In this document: in pieces, positions 1 through 10,704 of the stretch
Numbering within the stretch: the first letter of the stretch is position 1
Layout: every line of letters starts with the position of its first letter
Assembly (NCBI GenBank): GCA_018398585.1
Contig: JAGTTD010000026.1
Span: forward strand, 3,787,001 to 3,851,000
Direction: 5' to 3'
Length of the DNA stretch: 64,000 nucleotides
Origin: Simmondsia chinensis
Taxonomy: Eukaryota > Streptophyta > Magnoliopsida > Caryophyllales > Simmondsiaceae
Notes under the pieces: generated by a model
Seen by the model: only the letters and a program-made list of their open reading frames with translations
Told to the model about the DNA's origin: nothing
Database searches by the model: none
Translations under genes and position numbers: made by a program

Positions 1-430
1 GTTCTCGACGGAAGATATTTGGGATGGCCCATTTGAGCAGCTAAGCGTAGTCAGAATAATTGGCATTTCAAGTTTTGACCCGAGTTATATTTTGTGAAAC
101 TTCTTCTTGCAAATTCACCAGTACTGAGAAACATGACCATTAAACTAGCTTCAACGAATGAAGGTTGCGCACAACTTAAGGAGTTCCTCCAATCCCAACA
201 AGCCTTGTGCAGGACCCAAATCATCTGGCTAGACCTATAGCCAATGATTTCTTTGTTGGGTTAGAGATTTGAAACTAGAATATGTCAATTTAGGATCTCA
301 ATTGTGAAAGTGCTCAAACTGCAACTATTTGTGTGTGAATTTGATTTCTGAAACTACATAGTTTGTGTTTTGGAATTTGGGGTTAATTTTATTTATTTAT
401 CATGTGGTTTTTGGCATTTTTGGAACCTGT
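1..430. repeat. Copy 1 of a dispersed direct repeat
   Basis: Bases about 127-370 resemble 9990-10235 on the same strand: both carry a block with CATTAAAC.AGCTTCAA, then GAGATTTGAAACTAGAATATGTCA, then TCAATTGTGAAAG. The two copies are about 9.87 kb apart and diverged. No gene is recognised. The first 120 bases have no match that I see in the window. Confidence 0.55.
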
Positions 431-1004
431 TATATTGTTAGTTTTAGATAAATATATATTTAGAAAGTGCTTCAACTTTTTAAGAAAATTTCTTAGACTC
501 GTGTTCTAAAATTTGTTCAAAACAATCTTTTCTATTTAGGTTTTGAACATGTGGATTTTATCCGTTCTTCGACTCATGTTCATGTTCAACTTGGCTTGCG
601 TCAGTTCATTGTCCGGGACTTGGATTTGGCGTGGCTTGTTTGGGCTTTATTAGGCTCGAGTTTGGCTTGATTTGGCATGTTTAGGATCATGAATTTTAGT
701 GAGATTAATTCATTTAAGCTTGTTTACGATTTTTGAGCTTGCGACTATGAGCTCGAGCTTTATTACATTCCGGCGTATCTCATTTAGCAAAACTAGCTGA
801 CAACTTGAATTGTACTCAAATGAGCCGAGCACCTTAAAACTTTTCAACAAACTTGCTCATGAGGTGGGCTCATTTCCCAAGGTTTTTGGAATATAGATTC
901 TACCTAAGATTGTTAGGAGCTTTCAATATCAAAATTATATGATCGAATCCAAAATCGGAGATTCTGCTAGCATATAGTATTTTAATTATTAGAATTAGTT
1001 GCAT
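431..1004. other. Intergenic stretch with GAGCT/CGAGC-rich motifs
   Basis: No gene is seen. Bases 600-870 repeat short motifs of the GGCTCGAG / GAGCTCGAG / TTGGCTTG kind. The same composition recurs at 37100-37280 and 59700-60190, which suggests the body of a decayed DNA transposon family. No termini could be defined. Confidence 0.4.
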
Positions 1005-1188
1005 AGTTCTTAGAATTATTATAAAAATAACAAACCCAGTGTTCGAAAGACTCTCGCCTAGGTTAGGTATGGGGAGGATGAAATATATGCAGCTTGACCC
1101 TTATAGGGCGCTACTCTGAAGGAAGGTTGTTTCCGAAGGCTCTCCATCCCTGAAAGCAAGAAAAATGGAAGTTCTTAGAATTATTATA
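1005..1188 (-). mobile_element. Short Angio-tail retroposon (copy A) with 19-bp target duplication
   Basis: A perfect 19-bp direct repeat (AGTTCTTAGAATTATTATA at 1005-1023 and 1170-1188) flanks a 146-bp insert. Read on the minus strand, the insert carries the 3' module seen in the window's SINEs: GGAAACAACCTTCCTTCAG, a hairpin-like segment, GCTGCATATAT for GCTGCGTACAT, then the conserved end before a short GTT-type tail. It has no 5S-like head; its 5' end is a pyrimidine-rich stretch ending in CAGGG. The duplication shows it inserted as a unit. Confidence 0.8.
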
Positions 1189-1342
1189 TAAAATGATAAT
1201 TTATGAGAGTGTACATAAGAAATATAACCAACCAAGCTATTACATCACATAACATATAATTTTATGCTCAAATGATCATTAGAGTTTTTAAAATGATAGA
1301 TTGTTCATGGAGCTTTAAATTAGCTACGTTTAACATTATATC

Positions 1343-2124
1343 TTAGGCTCTGTTTCATTTGAAGGAAAAGGAGATATGTGGAAATGGTTTTCTTACTTTT
1401 CATATTTCCAACTTTCCGTTGTTTGGTGTGCGCTTATTGACAGGAAATGTTTTTTAAAGGAAAAAAAGTTTTCCTCCCAAATGAGGAAAATGTTTTCCTC
1501 TGTAAAAGAAGGAAAGTCAATATTCCAAGTAGTTTAAAAAGTTTCGAGTACATGTCTGTTGTATTGATATATTATTTCACTAATATGTATATTGAATTTT
1601 TGTTGTGATCTGCTAGATTTTTGTTAAAAATATTAATATAGTTACATATATTATTATAATCATGTACCACATCAATGTTCTATGGTGAAAATTAATTAGA
1701 TTTTGATAAAAAAATTCACCAATCTCGGTACCTGAATTATAAAAATTTTGAAACATCAAGGAGCGTTATTTTATATTTCGAAATACGTAGTTTATCAATG
1801 TGATAAATGATCAAACCTTAGGTTCCTAAGTAATAAATTTTTCATAACTTTTCATTAAAAATAACTTCTTCACAACCAAGAAAGCCTATATAACTCATAA
1901 TATATAGTTTCACTTTTTTATGTTATCTTATAACAAGGTATAGTATAATTGGTATAAGATTATTTTTTTGGATAAAATAAGCAATATCATAAGGCGAAAG
2001 CACGTTTTTCCCTGAAACAAATAACAGAAAACATTAATCAGAATTTGATTTTCCTTGGAAAACTTTTCCTAAGGAAAATGTTTTGCGCGGGAAAAGTACT
2101 TCCCCCGAAACAAACGGAGCCTTA
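1343..2124. mobile_element. PIF/Harbinger (Tourist-like) non-autonomous transposon
   Basis: The 776-bp element at 1346-2121 has terminal inverted repeats beginning GGCTCTGTTTCATTT on the left and GGCTCCGTTTGTTTC on the right (reverse complement). It is flanked by the 3-bp target duplication TTA (1343-1345, 2122-2124). The TTA duplication and GGC-start termini are established Harbinger/Tourist traits. The interior is AT-rich with GGAAAA/TTTTCC blocks and no transposase. Confidence 0.75.
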
Positions 2125-2148
2125 AGCTTTAAATTATTTGCAAAACAA

Positions 2149-2288
2149 TGTTAGACTATATTGTATAGGTATTACTATTGTATGTAACTGAGCCCATTGG
2201 GCCTTCCTTATATATCATGTAAAGCCCATTTATAATTCTATAAATATACAAGAGGGCCACTGCTATATGCACATTCTTCATTCTTTCA
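2149..2288 (+). repeat. 5' LTR of Copia element 1
   Basis: The 140-bp LTR begins TG and ends CA. It contains the palindrome-like GCCCATTGGGCC and a TATA-like TATAAATATA near 2242. The tRNA-Met-type primer site follows at 2289-2300. Confidence 0.85.
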
Positions 2289-2523
2289 TGGTATCAGAGT
2301 CATTCCGAGCTCTCTCGTAAAGGCAAACCCTAACCTCTTTTTTTCCTTAATTCTTTCCCCAAAAAAGGGGTAGAAACCCTAATTTTGGCTAACCCTAGCC
2401 GTCGTCCTTGCTGCTGCGCGCCACCGCTGCACTGTTTCTCTCTCTCTCTCTCTTTCTACGCTGTGCCAACCACCGATGGTGTGAACAAGCCCCACAGGTA
2501 CCGCCCTAGTACTGGTGCTCTTC

Positions 2524-2826
2524 GTGACTGTCAAGGAACCATCTTTTCCAAAAGCTTAAGCTAATGGGTGAAGGTCCAGGATTGGTTTTATACTCTAACA
2601 TGCCCCCTCACGCAAATGCCCGTTTGGGCTTGAAGCGTGGATAACGCACAGGCCCACCTCTTAACTTGTGCTTAATTGTTTTAATATTGAAAGTGGAGGC
2701 TGTTGAGATTCGAACTCTTGACCTCGTGGTCATCAAGGCTTTGATACCATGTCAAGGAACCATCTTTCCCAAAAACTTAAGCTGATGGGTGAAGGTCCAG
2801 GATTAGTTTTATACTCTAACAGTGAC
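2524..2826 (-). mobile_element. TRIM retrotransposon nested in Copia 1 (72-bp LTRs)
   Basis: The 293-bp element at 2529-2821 is flanked by a perfect 5-bp target duplication GTGAC (2524-2528, 2822-2826). Its two LTRs are 72 bp each (2529-2600, 2750-2821). On the minus strand the LTR reads TGTTAGAGTATAAAACCAAT through CCTTGACA, with a TATA box inside it. The primer site TGGTATCAAAGC (minus, 2738-2749) sits directly next to the LTR and a polypurine TGAGGGGGCA lies at the other end. It has no coding capacity, as expected for TRIMs. Related copies lie at 46883, 47433 and 47720. Confidence 0.88.
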
Positions 2827-3339
2827 CTTGATGCAAGCTTCGCCATTTGTTCTGCCAGTAGTTTATCATCCCTTTTACTTACAGCTCTTGGTGCATCCTT
2901 CATTGCAAGCTTTCCTTTGTGACGTTCAAAATATTGGGTCAACATACCAACAATGCTGTGCCGCTCTCTCCTTCTCTGCGTTAGCCAACCTTTTATTTTC
3001 AAGCATTTTAATTTTGAATTGGTGTGGCCCATTGTTTCGACACCAACAGAGGCAAACCCTAGCCTTGAAATGGTATTTTATTCGTGGTGTATGATTTGGT
3101 TTGCACTATCTTTGTTTGCTGTTGATTATGCTCACCCCAATGATTGGTTCCGCTTCACAACCTAGGTTACCTTTCTTTGGTGCTCCTTTTTATGATGAGA
3201 ATATGTTATATGCACCACACTTTCTTCCAACAATTAATACTTATGCTACTGGTTTTAAAATTCAAGGTTTGCATCTCCTCAAACCATTTTTCAATCTTTT
3301 ATCGCTCATTCTACTCCTATTATTGATTTTTCCTAGATA
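2827..3339 (+). other. Leader/gag position of Copia 1 without recognisable gag
   Basis: A Copia of this kind should encode gag here, with a CCHC zinc knuckle. I find no knuckle and no gag-like frame; the open stretches are short and unlike gag. The gag is deleted or scrambled. Confidence 0.5.
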
Positions 3340-6300
3340 ATGGATAGTAGTGCATCATCTCATATGACCAATAACCCCAGTTCGCTAACTTCTCTTCGTC
3401 CTTATCATGGTTATGATAAAATATTAGTTGGTAATGGTGCTTGTTTATCGATTGTTGGGATTAGATCTGGTTCTCTTATTACACCTGTTGGTCACTTTAA
3501 TTTGCATAATGTCCTTTATGTTCTTAGTCTTTCTACTAATTTAATCTCTGTTCATTAATTCTATAAAGATAATTGTTGCCTATTAGAATTTGACTCGGGT
3601 GATTTTTCCATTAAAAATGCTAAAATGATGTCCCTCATTATTCGTTGTGCTAGCTCGAGGCCTCTTTTCTCTGTTCCCAAATCAAACACAATCAGTCAAC
3701 CAGGTCATCCGGGGCAGTCGGTGGCATCTTCCCCACATGTTTCACTCGTTGCTTCCAAAATCACACAATCTCCCTGGTATCGTCGACTTGGCCATCCTGG
3801 GCAGCTATCTTATCCTCATTAGTCAAACACAAATTCCTTTCCTATTTTGGTCCCATATCACAGACCAGTCTTTATCATGCTTGTCAATTGAGCAAACACC
3901 ATAGATTACCCTTTTAGAAATCAGTGTCCAGTACTTCTCAGCCATTTGATATTGTTCATTCGGATGTATGGACATCCCTTGTTCTTAGTTTCAGTGGTTA
4001 TAAGTATTATTTGCTTCTTTTGGATGATTACTCTCATTATGTGTGAATTTACCCGATGCGTGCTCAATCTAAAGTGTTCAATTTGTTTCTTCAATTTCTT
4101 AATCTTGTCTTAAATCAGTTTGGTGTGGAAATCAAACAACTTCAGTGTGACAATGGGACAAAATATATTAATCGTGATTTTAGTGGACTTTTCATGCAAC
4201 GGGGTATTCTTAGTCGAGTCTCGTGCACTCATACCTCCCAACAAAATGGGAAAGCTGAACGTATGCACAGAACTATTAGTATTATGATGCAATCTCTTTT
4301 TTTTCAAGCTTGTAGGCCTTTGGAATATTAGGTTGAAGCTGTTTCTACTGCTACTCACATCATGAATTTAGTACCCTTTACTGCTATTAAGAAAAAGATC
4401 TCATATCAACGTTTATATAAGCATAAGGCCAATTATGATCATCTTCGTGTTTTCGGGAGCTCATGCTATCCTAATTTGAGTGCTACTACTCCACATAAGC
4501 TTGCTGCATGGTCTACTTTGTGTGTTTTCCTAGGATATCCACCAAGGGTTACAAATGTCTGGATCTTTCTATTAACAAAGTCATTATTTCGAGGCATGTT
4601 GTTTCTGATGAAGCAGGCTTTCGCTTTGCATGGTTGGGGAACTTCTCTCAAGCTAGAATGAATTGCCTTCGCCTAGTTCTTTCCCCGCCGCTTGCGTCAT
4701 CTCCTTTAGCAGGTCTTCCCCCACCGGAGCCGCCACTAGCGGCTGCGCCTGCCGGGGCGCCAGTAGCCACTATAGCACCAATACCATCGGCACCCGCCGC
4801 ATTAGCATCCGTGTTAGCCGCACCTGCTGTTGCACCTGCGCAGCCTCCAGTTCCTGCCGCCACATCTATTCATCCAATAGTGACTCATGCTCGAGCTGGT
4901 ATTGCGGAACCTCTTCTCAAACCTACTACGCTTGCTCATAATTTGTTGCCCGAGTTTCCTTTTTTCTATAAGCAGGCTCTTACTGATGAGAATTGGAAGA
5001 CTACAATGCTCGAGGAATTTAATGCTCTTATTCGCAATAAGACATGGGATCTCCGCCCCCTCATGGTAACATTGTTGGCTCTAAGTGGGTTTATCACATA
5101 ATGCAAACATCTACTGGTCAAATTGAACGGTATAAAGCTCAGTTAGTTGCTCAGGAATTCACACAGAGGTATGGCATAGACTATGGTGAAACTTTCAGTC
5201 CTGTTGTTAAACCTGCTACCGTTCGAACTGTCTTGGCTATTGCCACTTCTCGACACTGGCCCATTCATCAACTTGATGTCAAAAATGTGTTTCTCAATGG
5301 CACCCTTAATGAAGAGGTCTATATGAAGCAACCACCGGGTTTCATCAACTCTCAATATCCTGATCATGTCTGTAAACTTAACAAGTCTCTTTATGGTCTG
5401 AAGCAGGCTCCTCGTGCTTGGTACACCCGTTTTGCTACCTTTCTACATCAGTTGGGCTTTCACACTTGTAAGTCTGATTCCTTCTAATTTGTCTTACGTC
5501 GAGGACATGACATGGCCATATTACTAGTATATGTTGACGATATAGTTCTCACTGCTTCATTTAATGCAGTTCTTCACAACCTGCTTCACTCGCTTCGTTC
5601 TGAGTTCGACATGATAGACTTGGGTCGTCTTAATTACTTTCTTGGTATTTTAGTGTCTCACTTATCTACAGGACTCTTCTTGTCCCAGTCTAAATACGCT
5701 CATGACCTACTAGATAGGACCGCCATGCTTTCTTGCAAGCCTGTTGCCACAGCCACAGATTCCAAGTCCAAGCTTTCTATAGAGGATGGCGAGCTCATGG
5801 CCGATCCCACATTGTACAGGTCCACTTTTGGTGCCCTTCAATACCTCACATTTACTCGTCCTGACATTTCTTATGCAGTGCAATAGGTGTGCCTATTTAT
5901 GCATGCTCCGCGCTCATCCCACTGGATGGCTGTTAAGCTCATTCTTCGGTATATCAAGGGCACAACTAATCATGGTTTGACTATCGCCCCTACTCGTTTG
6001 GACTAGTCTGTGGCATACTCCAATGCTGATTGGGCTAGGTGCCCAGATACTTATCATTCTACATCTGGATTCTGTGTTTTTCTCAAGGGTAATATTATCT
6101 CCCGGTCCTCTAAACAACAGCCCACAGTCTCCTGATCCAGTGCAGAGGATGAATATCGTGCCGTTGCTAATGTTGTTTCAGAATGTTGTTGGTTCCATTC
6201 TATTCTTGGTGAGCTCGGTCTTCTCCTTCCTCGAGCTACTTTGGCTTATTGTGATAATGTCTCTGCCATGTACTTGTCTACCAATCCTGTCTAGCATGTT

Positions 6301-6480
6301 CGCATGAAGCATATCGAGATTGACATCCATTTCGTCAGAGGGCGTGTTCAAATGAGTCTTGTTCAAGTCCTTCATATTCCTTCATCTCAACAAATTGCCG
6401 ATATCTTCACAAAGAATCTTCTGCGGTACCTTTTTCTGCTTTTCAAGTCTAACCTTCGCATTGGGTTACCTCCTGCTTCG
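3340..6480 (+). pseudogene. Degenerate Copia pol (protease, integrase, RT, RNase H)
   Basis: The protease signature D-S-S-A-S-S-H-M is at 3340. The pre-integrase W-Y-R-R-L-G-H lies near 3776. The integrase has HSDVW near 3960, CDNGTKY near 4147 and the catalytic Glu in GKAERMHR near 4250. RT begins near 4980; [12 protein letters not shown] lies at 5272-5307 and the catalytic YVDD at 5529-5540. RNase H follows to about 6420, heavily broken, and ends in a degraded DIFTKNL motif. Stops and frame changes interrupt it near 3558, 3820, 4330, 4661, 5101, 5487 and 5886. A low-complexity Ala/Pro-rich linker (4680-4870) is normal for the region between integrase and RT. It cannot produce a polyprotein. 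Confidence 0.85.
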
Positions 6481-6492
6481 GTTGAGCGGGGA

Positions 6493-6632
6493 TGTTAGAC
6501 TATATTATATAGGTGTTACTATTGTATGTAATTGAGCCCATTGGGCCTATCTTGTATATCATGTAAAGCTCATTTTTGATTCTATAAATATACGAGAGGG
6601 CCACTGCTCTATGCACACTCTTCATTCTTTCA
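6493..6632 (+). repeat. 3' LTR of Copia element 1
   Basis: This is the partner of 2149-2288. It is preceded by a purine-rich GAGCGGGGA polypurine tract. It differs from the 5' LTR by scattered substitutions, so the insertion is not recent. Confidence 0.85.
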
Positions 6633-6637
6633 AACTA

Positions 6638-7149
6638 TTATGCATTTTATAGTTTAATGTGCTTTCAACTTTTATTCCTTATTATTGATATTGGTGAGAA
6701 TATTACAATGCCAATTCATCCGTAAAAATTATAAAAAACATTCCATAAACAAAAAATAGCTTGTTAATCATTAATATTACTTCCTTTTGCTGCGGGAAAC
6801 TTTTGAACATTTTGCTGGTAGGCTTTGTTAGGATCGAGTTACGATCAGTAGAATTATAAATACTATCTTAATTGTATAACTTAGTTTCGTTTGATTTTTA
6901 ATAGACTCTTTAAAATTAAAATTTTACTTAATCAAAATTAATCAGTAGTGACAAGATCATAGAACAATAAGATTCAAAGATTACGATTGGGGATGTAATA
7001 ACTGTGTTTAGAACCCATTGACACATTAATAATAAACTAGAGTGTAAAAAAAATAACTATAGAGGAGCTAAAATAGTGGCCGGTAGCAAAGAAAGTGGGC
7101 CCACCACTTAATATAGCCATTGCCTATGTGGCAGCACTGGAACCCCCAA
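6638..7149. other. Intergenic, nothing recognised
   Basis: AT-rich sequence without a credible coding frame, RNA or terminal repeats that I can see. Confidence 0.5.
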
Positions 7150-8060
7150 TTAGCAGCTAGGGGCCAAGAGGCGGCCTATAGGTTCATGGTGAGCAGAGCA
7201 TCTAATCGCATTCCTTTTAAGCGTATTGAAGCTGCCTATAGGAATGCTTTGAATAGCCGTGTATAAGTAGAGAATAGTAGATTGCGTATATCCAGTCCAT
7301 CAATGAGTAGCGAGTGGTGAATAACGTAAACCCATACCGTAAACCAATAAAATGATCTAACAATGAATAGTGAATGGCGTATGCAGCCAATGAGCAACCA
7401 GTGGTGTATACAATCCATGACTGATGAATAACGTCAACCAATACTATTAATGAATGGCGAGTGCTGTAGGAGCCAAGAGGCTGCCTATAGGATCGAAGTG
7501 AGTAGAGAGTTAGCTGGCATTCCTTTTAGGCATGTTGAAGCTGCCAATAGGAATGCTTTGAGTTGGTGTATGTGAGTAGGCACTAGTGAATATAGCTTGT
7601 TAACTCCGTCAAGGCATGGCGAGTATAAATCCATTCCATATGCCAATGATGAATGATGAGTAGCGGCAATGAGTAACGTCAACAAGTATCATATCTATCA
7701 ACAACTTTAACAAATGGTGAGTAGCATATGTGAGTTGTATCAATGAATAGCAAGTCCTATATGCGTCAAGAGGCAATCTGTAGAATCATAGTAAGTAGCA
7801 AGTCTGGTGGCGTTCCTTTTAGGTGTATTGAATCCACTAGTGGGAATGCTTTAAGTAATCGTGTATAAATAGGGACTAATAAGCGTGCCTAGTAAATGGC
7901 ACATATCAACTCCATCAAGGAGTAGCAAGTTCTGTTTGCTCCAATAGGGGCCCTATAAGATCATAACGGATAGAGGGTTAGGTAACACTCCCTTTAGGCA
8001 TACTGCAACCACCTATAGGAGCTTCTTGAGTAAGTACTAACGAGGGACCATGCAATTACA
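7150..8060. repeat. Degenerate tandem array, unit about 300 bp
   Basis: A module recurs from about 7163, 7471, 7765 and, shortened, 7940. It has GCCAAGAGGC, then a CTATAGGATC-like segment, GCATTCCTTTTAGGC, GTTGAAGCTGCC, and TAGGAATGCTTTGA. Between modules run further GAGTAGCGAGTGG-like short repeats. No protein is encoded. The array may be spacer from a large decayed LTR element, but this is inference. Confidence 0.6.
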
Positions 8061-8345
8061 CCTTTGTTACAGGGATGGGAAGGCAGTATTGACCCTTGTT
8101 CAAAAATACAAAGTTTTCAGCTCTACTTTGGAGGGCGGCAGCCCCCAGCAATGTTTGAGGGTGGCAGCTCCCTACCTAGTTGGTTGGCGGTAGCACCAGC
8201 CAAGTGTTTTGGCGATAACACGCTTATCGGCGAGAACCCAACTTAGCTTATTGGCGGTAACTCGCTGACTAGCGAGCCCCCTGCCATATTTGTTGGCGGC
8301 AACTCCTAGCTTATCCGATTGGCGGTAATCCCCTCTAGGCATAAG
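8061..8345. repeat. Short GGCGGYAACTC-type repeats
   Basis: The motif TTGGCGGTAAC or close variants recurs at least six times in about 210 bp (8133-8345), each followed by TCC or CTAGC-type spacers. It directly follows the 300-bp array. Function unknown. Confidence 0.55.
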
Positions 8346-9531
8346 CTTTGGATAATTGTACTCAATTTTTTGGTCTTAGTGGCCCTTTACTTCAATTTAA
8401 GCAATTCTAAAATCCTTTGTTGATGTTATGTATAAAGAAGTACTTCGAGGTTGTCTACTGGTAACGAAGGGCTCTTGTGGCCATCCCGGTGAGGCTAATC
8501 AACGGGGATACCAGGTATAGATTCTTGACACATATTTATTACCGCTTTGAGGCTTTACGGTTAGGGTGTGAGAGAGTAGATCCCAACAAATAGATCCATA
8601 TCTAAAACTGGGTTTTACATACCCAGCCCCCAGCTTAATAAAAGGACCGGGTGCTAACCTACAAGACAAAAAGGGACTTGGTTGGAGGGTAGATGTAGCA
8701 AGAAGAGATAAGAACTGGAAGTCCCGACTTACTTGGGCAGCCCCCAGGCGTAATCTTAGCTTAAAGAGAGCAACGAAGCCCCCATCTTAAAACTTGGCCT
8801 GGAACGAATGCTTGTGCTTACTAACCAAGAACTTTACCTGTGGCAGACATCGGAGCCCCCTGCTTATTGGAGGATGTGGGTACTTTGTAGGAGATGCTGA
8901 ACCAAACGCTAGTGGGCTATCCTTCCCACAGACAGCGCATTTGTTTTAGGATAAATTGAGCATGTTCTTTAGGATGAGAACCGGACTCAAGCTCTCGCTA
9001 GGAAGTCAACCGCTGGCGCTTTTTGGTCCGGGCTTTCCTGCAAAATGAGCAAGTCAATTAGAGGGTCCCGCGGGTTGGATCACCGGGGGCTTCTTCGATG
9101 CCTAAATCAGTAAGGGTCGTGGTTATAATAAGTAGGCGTAATAAATTACTTAGCTCGGGGTGAGTAGGTGGTAGCTCTTAGAGAGTTAGGGAAGAGTGGC
9201 CCATCACAAGAGAGAGAGTTGGCGGGTGGCGTGGCTGGGAGAATAGGAAGCTGTAACAGGTAAAGTGGTGGGAGAGTAGTCTATCGGGTTTGTGGGGGGG
9301 AAGAGAAACCAAGTTCCCCCCGTCTTCCTTCCATGGGGGAGAAGAGTAGAGGCATTGGCGGTAGTGGGTTGCTTCGAGATAGAAAAGATTGGAAAGTATG
9401 GGGTGTACTTAGAGTGGGTTGATGGCCTCCCTCCATTGGAAGAAAGGGGCTGGTATTTATAGGAGAAGGAGAAGACGTTGGCAGGTGTAGGTTGCCAACT
9501 GGGAGGAGAGGTTAAGCCGGACTCATGACGC

Positions 9532-9562
<31 letters not shown>

Positions 9563-9620
9563 AAAAAAACCCTCATTTGACTGTCCTCCCCTATATTTAT
9601 AGCTAAAGGGGTTTACCTAG
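8346..9620 (-). other. GC-richer block, probable decayed LTR/leader of a Gypsy-type element
   Basis: No protein is recognised. Runs such as CAGCCCCCAGC, GAAGCCCCC and CACCGGGGGCTTC, together with TATA-like TATAAATA on the minus strand near 9450 and 9595, resemble antisense LTR sequence of large plant Gypsy elements. No paired LTR was found, so this is a weak call. The base composition contrasts with the AT-rich DNA on both sides. Confidence 0.3.
9531..9569. repeat. Homopolymer C30 followed by A9
   Basis: Thirty consecutive C then nine A. Such tracts are error-prone in sequencing, so the length may not be exact. Confidence 0.9.
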
Positions 9621-9832
9621 TGTGGTAGATAAAGGGAGGTGACGTGTGTGAATTGGTTAAGTGGGCAGATGCCTTCCCTTACGAAGGAAGCAAAGTGTAC
9701 CGAGAAGCCTACGTTCACAAGTAGGGTTGGCGGGGCTAGGTACCGTGACCATGGCATTTTGGTGGAGTGGAACATACCGCAAAGACTATGCCGCCAAGGG
9801 CTCACCCATGGACCTCTTGCCCCGTATTCTGC

Positions 9833-9967
9833 GAAGAGTGAATGCCACTAAGGGTTTGCCGCCAGGCCTCTATCCTTGGGCCTGTTGCCGGGTAATGCCG
9901 CCAAGAGTGAATGCTGCTAAGGGTTTGCCACCAGTCCTCTATCCCTGGGCCTACTGCCGGGTAATGC
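9833..9967. repeat. Two-copy tandem repeat, about 68 bp
   Basis: AGAGTGAATGCC.CTAAGGG, then TTGCC.CCAG, CCTCTATCC and TGGGCCT..TGCCGGGTAATGCC occur twice head to tail with few differences. Confidence 0.8.
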
Positions 9968-9984
9968 CAAGGGCCTATCAGCTT

Positions 9985-10260
9985 ATTTTTCTAAGAATAA
10001 CCATTAAACCAACTTCAATAGATGGAGGTTGCGCATTGCTCAAGGCGTTAATCAAATTTCGGCGTGCTTTGAGTCGGGCCAAAATCAGCTGGTTGGATCC
10101 AAGCCAAGGAATTTTCTGGTGGGTCAGAGATTTGAAACTAGAATATGTCATTTTAGGACCTCAATTGTGAAAGTTCCCATAGCGTAACTATTTATGTAAG
10201 GGGTGTGAATTTGGTTTCTGAGACATCAAAATTTTTGTTTTTGGGATTAGGGCTATTTTT
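9985..10260. repeat. Copy 2 of the dispersed direct repeat
   Basis: Partner of the window-start repeat (127-370). Here one frame stays open through the similar part and ends at 10170. Copy 1 has a stop in the equivalent region. No family recognised. Confidence 0.5.
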
Positions 10261-10284
10261 TCAATATGTCTTGTTATTTTGAGA

Positions 10285-10288
<4 letters not shown>

Positions 10289-10353
<65 letters not shown>

Positions 10354-10605
10354 AACAACAACAACAATAGACCCAATGTCTCAAGGGCTCCTGCCTAAGT
10401 GGGGTCTGGGAGGGTGGATGTACGCAGCCATACACCTTTAGGGTGTAACCCTGACGAGAGGCTATTTCCGAGGACCCGCAACCTTATAGGGTTGGCAACA
10501 CTTGGACTTCCCAGCAGGTCACCCATGATGGTACTACTCTCGTCAAGCACGCTTAACTTTGAAATTCTAATGGAATCCAGTGCATTAGTGCCTTATAAAT
10601 GAAAC

Positions 10606-10646
<41 letters not shown>
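10289..10646 (-). mobile_element. 5S rRNA-headed SINE (copy B) between (AT)n(AC)n tracts
   Basis: Read on the minus strand from about 10597: a 5S-like head (GGCACTAATGCAC, then GTTAAGCGTGCTTGACGAGAG and CATGGGTGACC), then the Angio-type tail module with GGCTGCGTACATCCACCC, and a (GTT)n end (10321-10366). The plant 5S internal promoter boxes are largely kept. Both flanks are the same compound microsatellite in the same order: AT then AC at 10289-10320 and again at 10606-10645. The target duplication therefore lies in, or became, that microsatellite. Confidence 0.82.
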
Positions 10647-10704
10647 TGAATATGCGAAAGAGTGCAAGAATTCGTCAAGAAAATGCTTTAGCTTTTTATG
10701 AAAG

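Larger units (their letters stand above)
2149..6632 (+). mobile_element. Degenerate Copia LTR retrotransposon, Ale/Retrofit type (element 1)
   Basis: Two near-identical LTRs of 140 bp (2149-2288 and 6493-6632) start TGTTAGACTATATT and end CTTTCA. The flanks are AACAA (2144-2148) and AACTA (6633-6637), a target duplication with one mismatch. A primer-binding site matching initiator tRNA-Met (TGGTATCAGAGT) directly follows the left LTR at 2289. The pol order protease, integrase, RT, RNase H is Copia. The short LTR and the YVDDIVLTAS motif point to the Ale/Retrofit lineage; that lineage call is by memory. Many stops and frameshifts make it inactive. Confidence 0.88.

Noticed and set aside
4648..4863. 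Ala/Gly-rich antisense open frame
   Set aside because: It is the complement of the Ala/Pro-rich linker of Copia 1 pol, a low-complexity shadow.
9661..10170. A 169-codon open frame
   Set aside because: It covers a tandem duplication and part of the dispersed repeat, has no recognisable domain, and copy 1 of the repeat has a stop. Kept only as a repeat.
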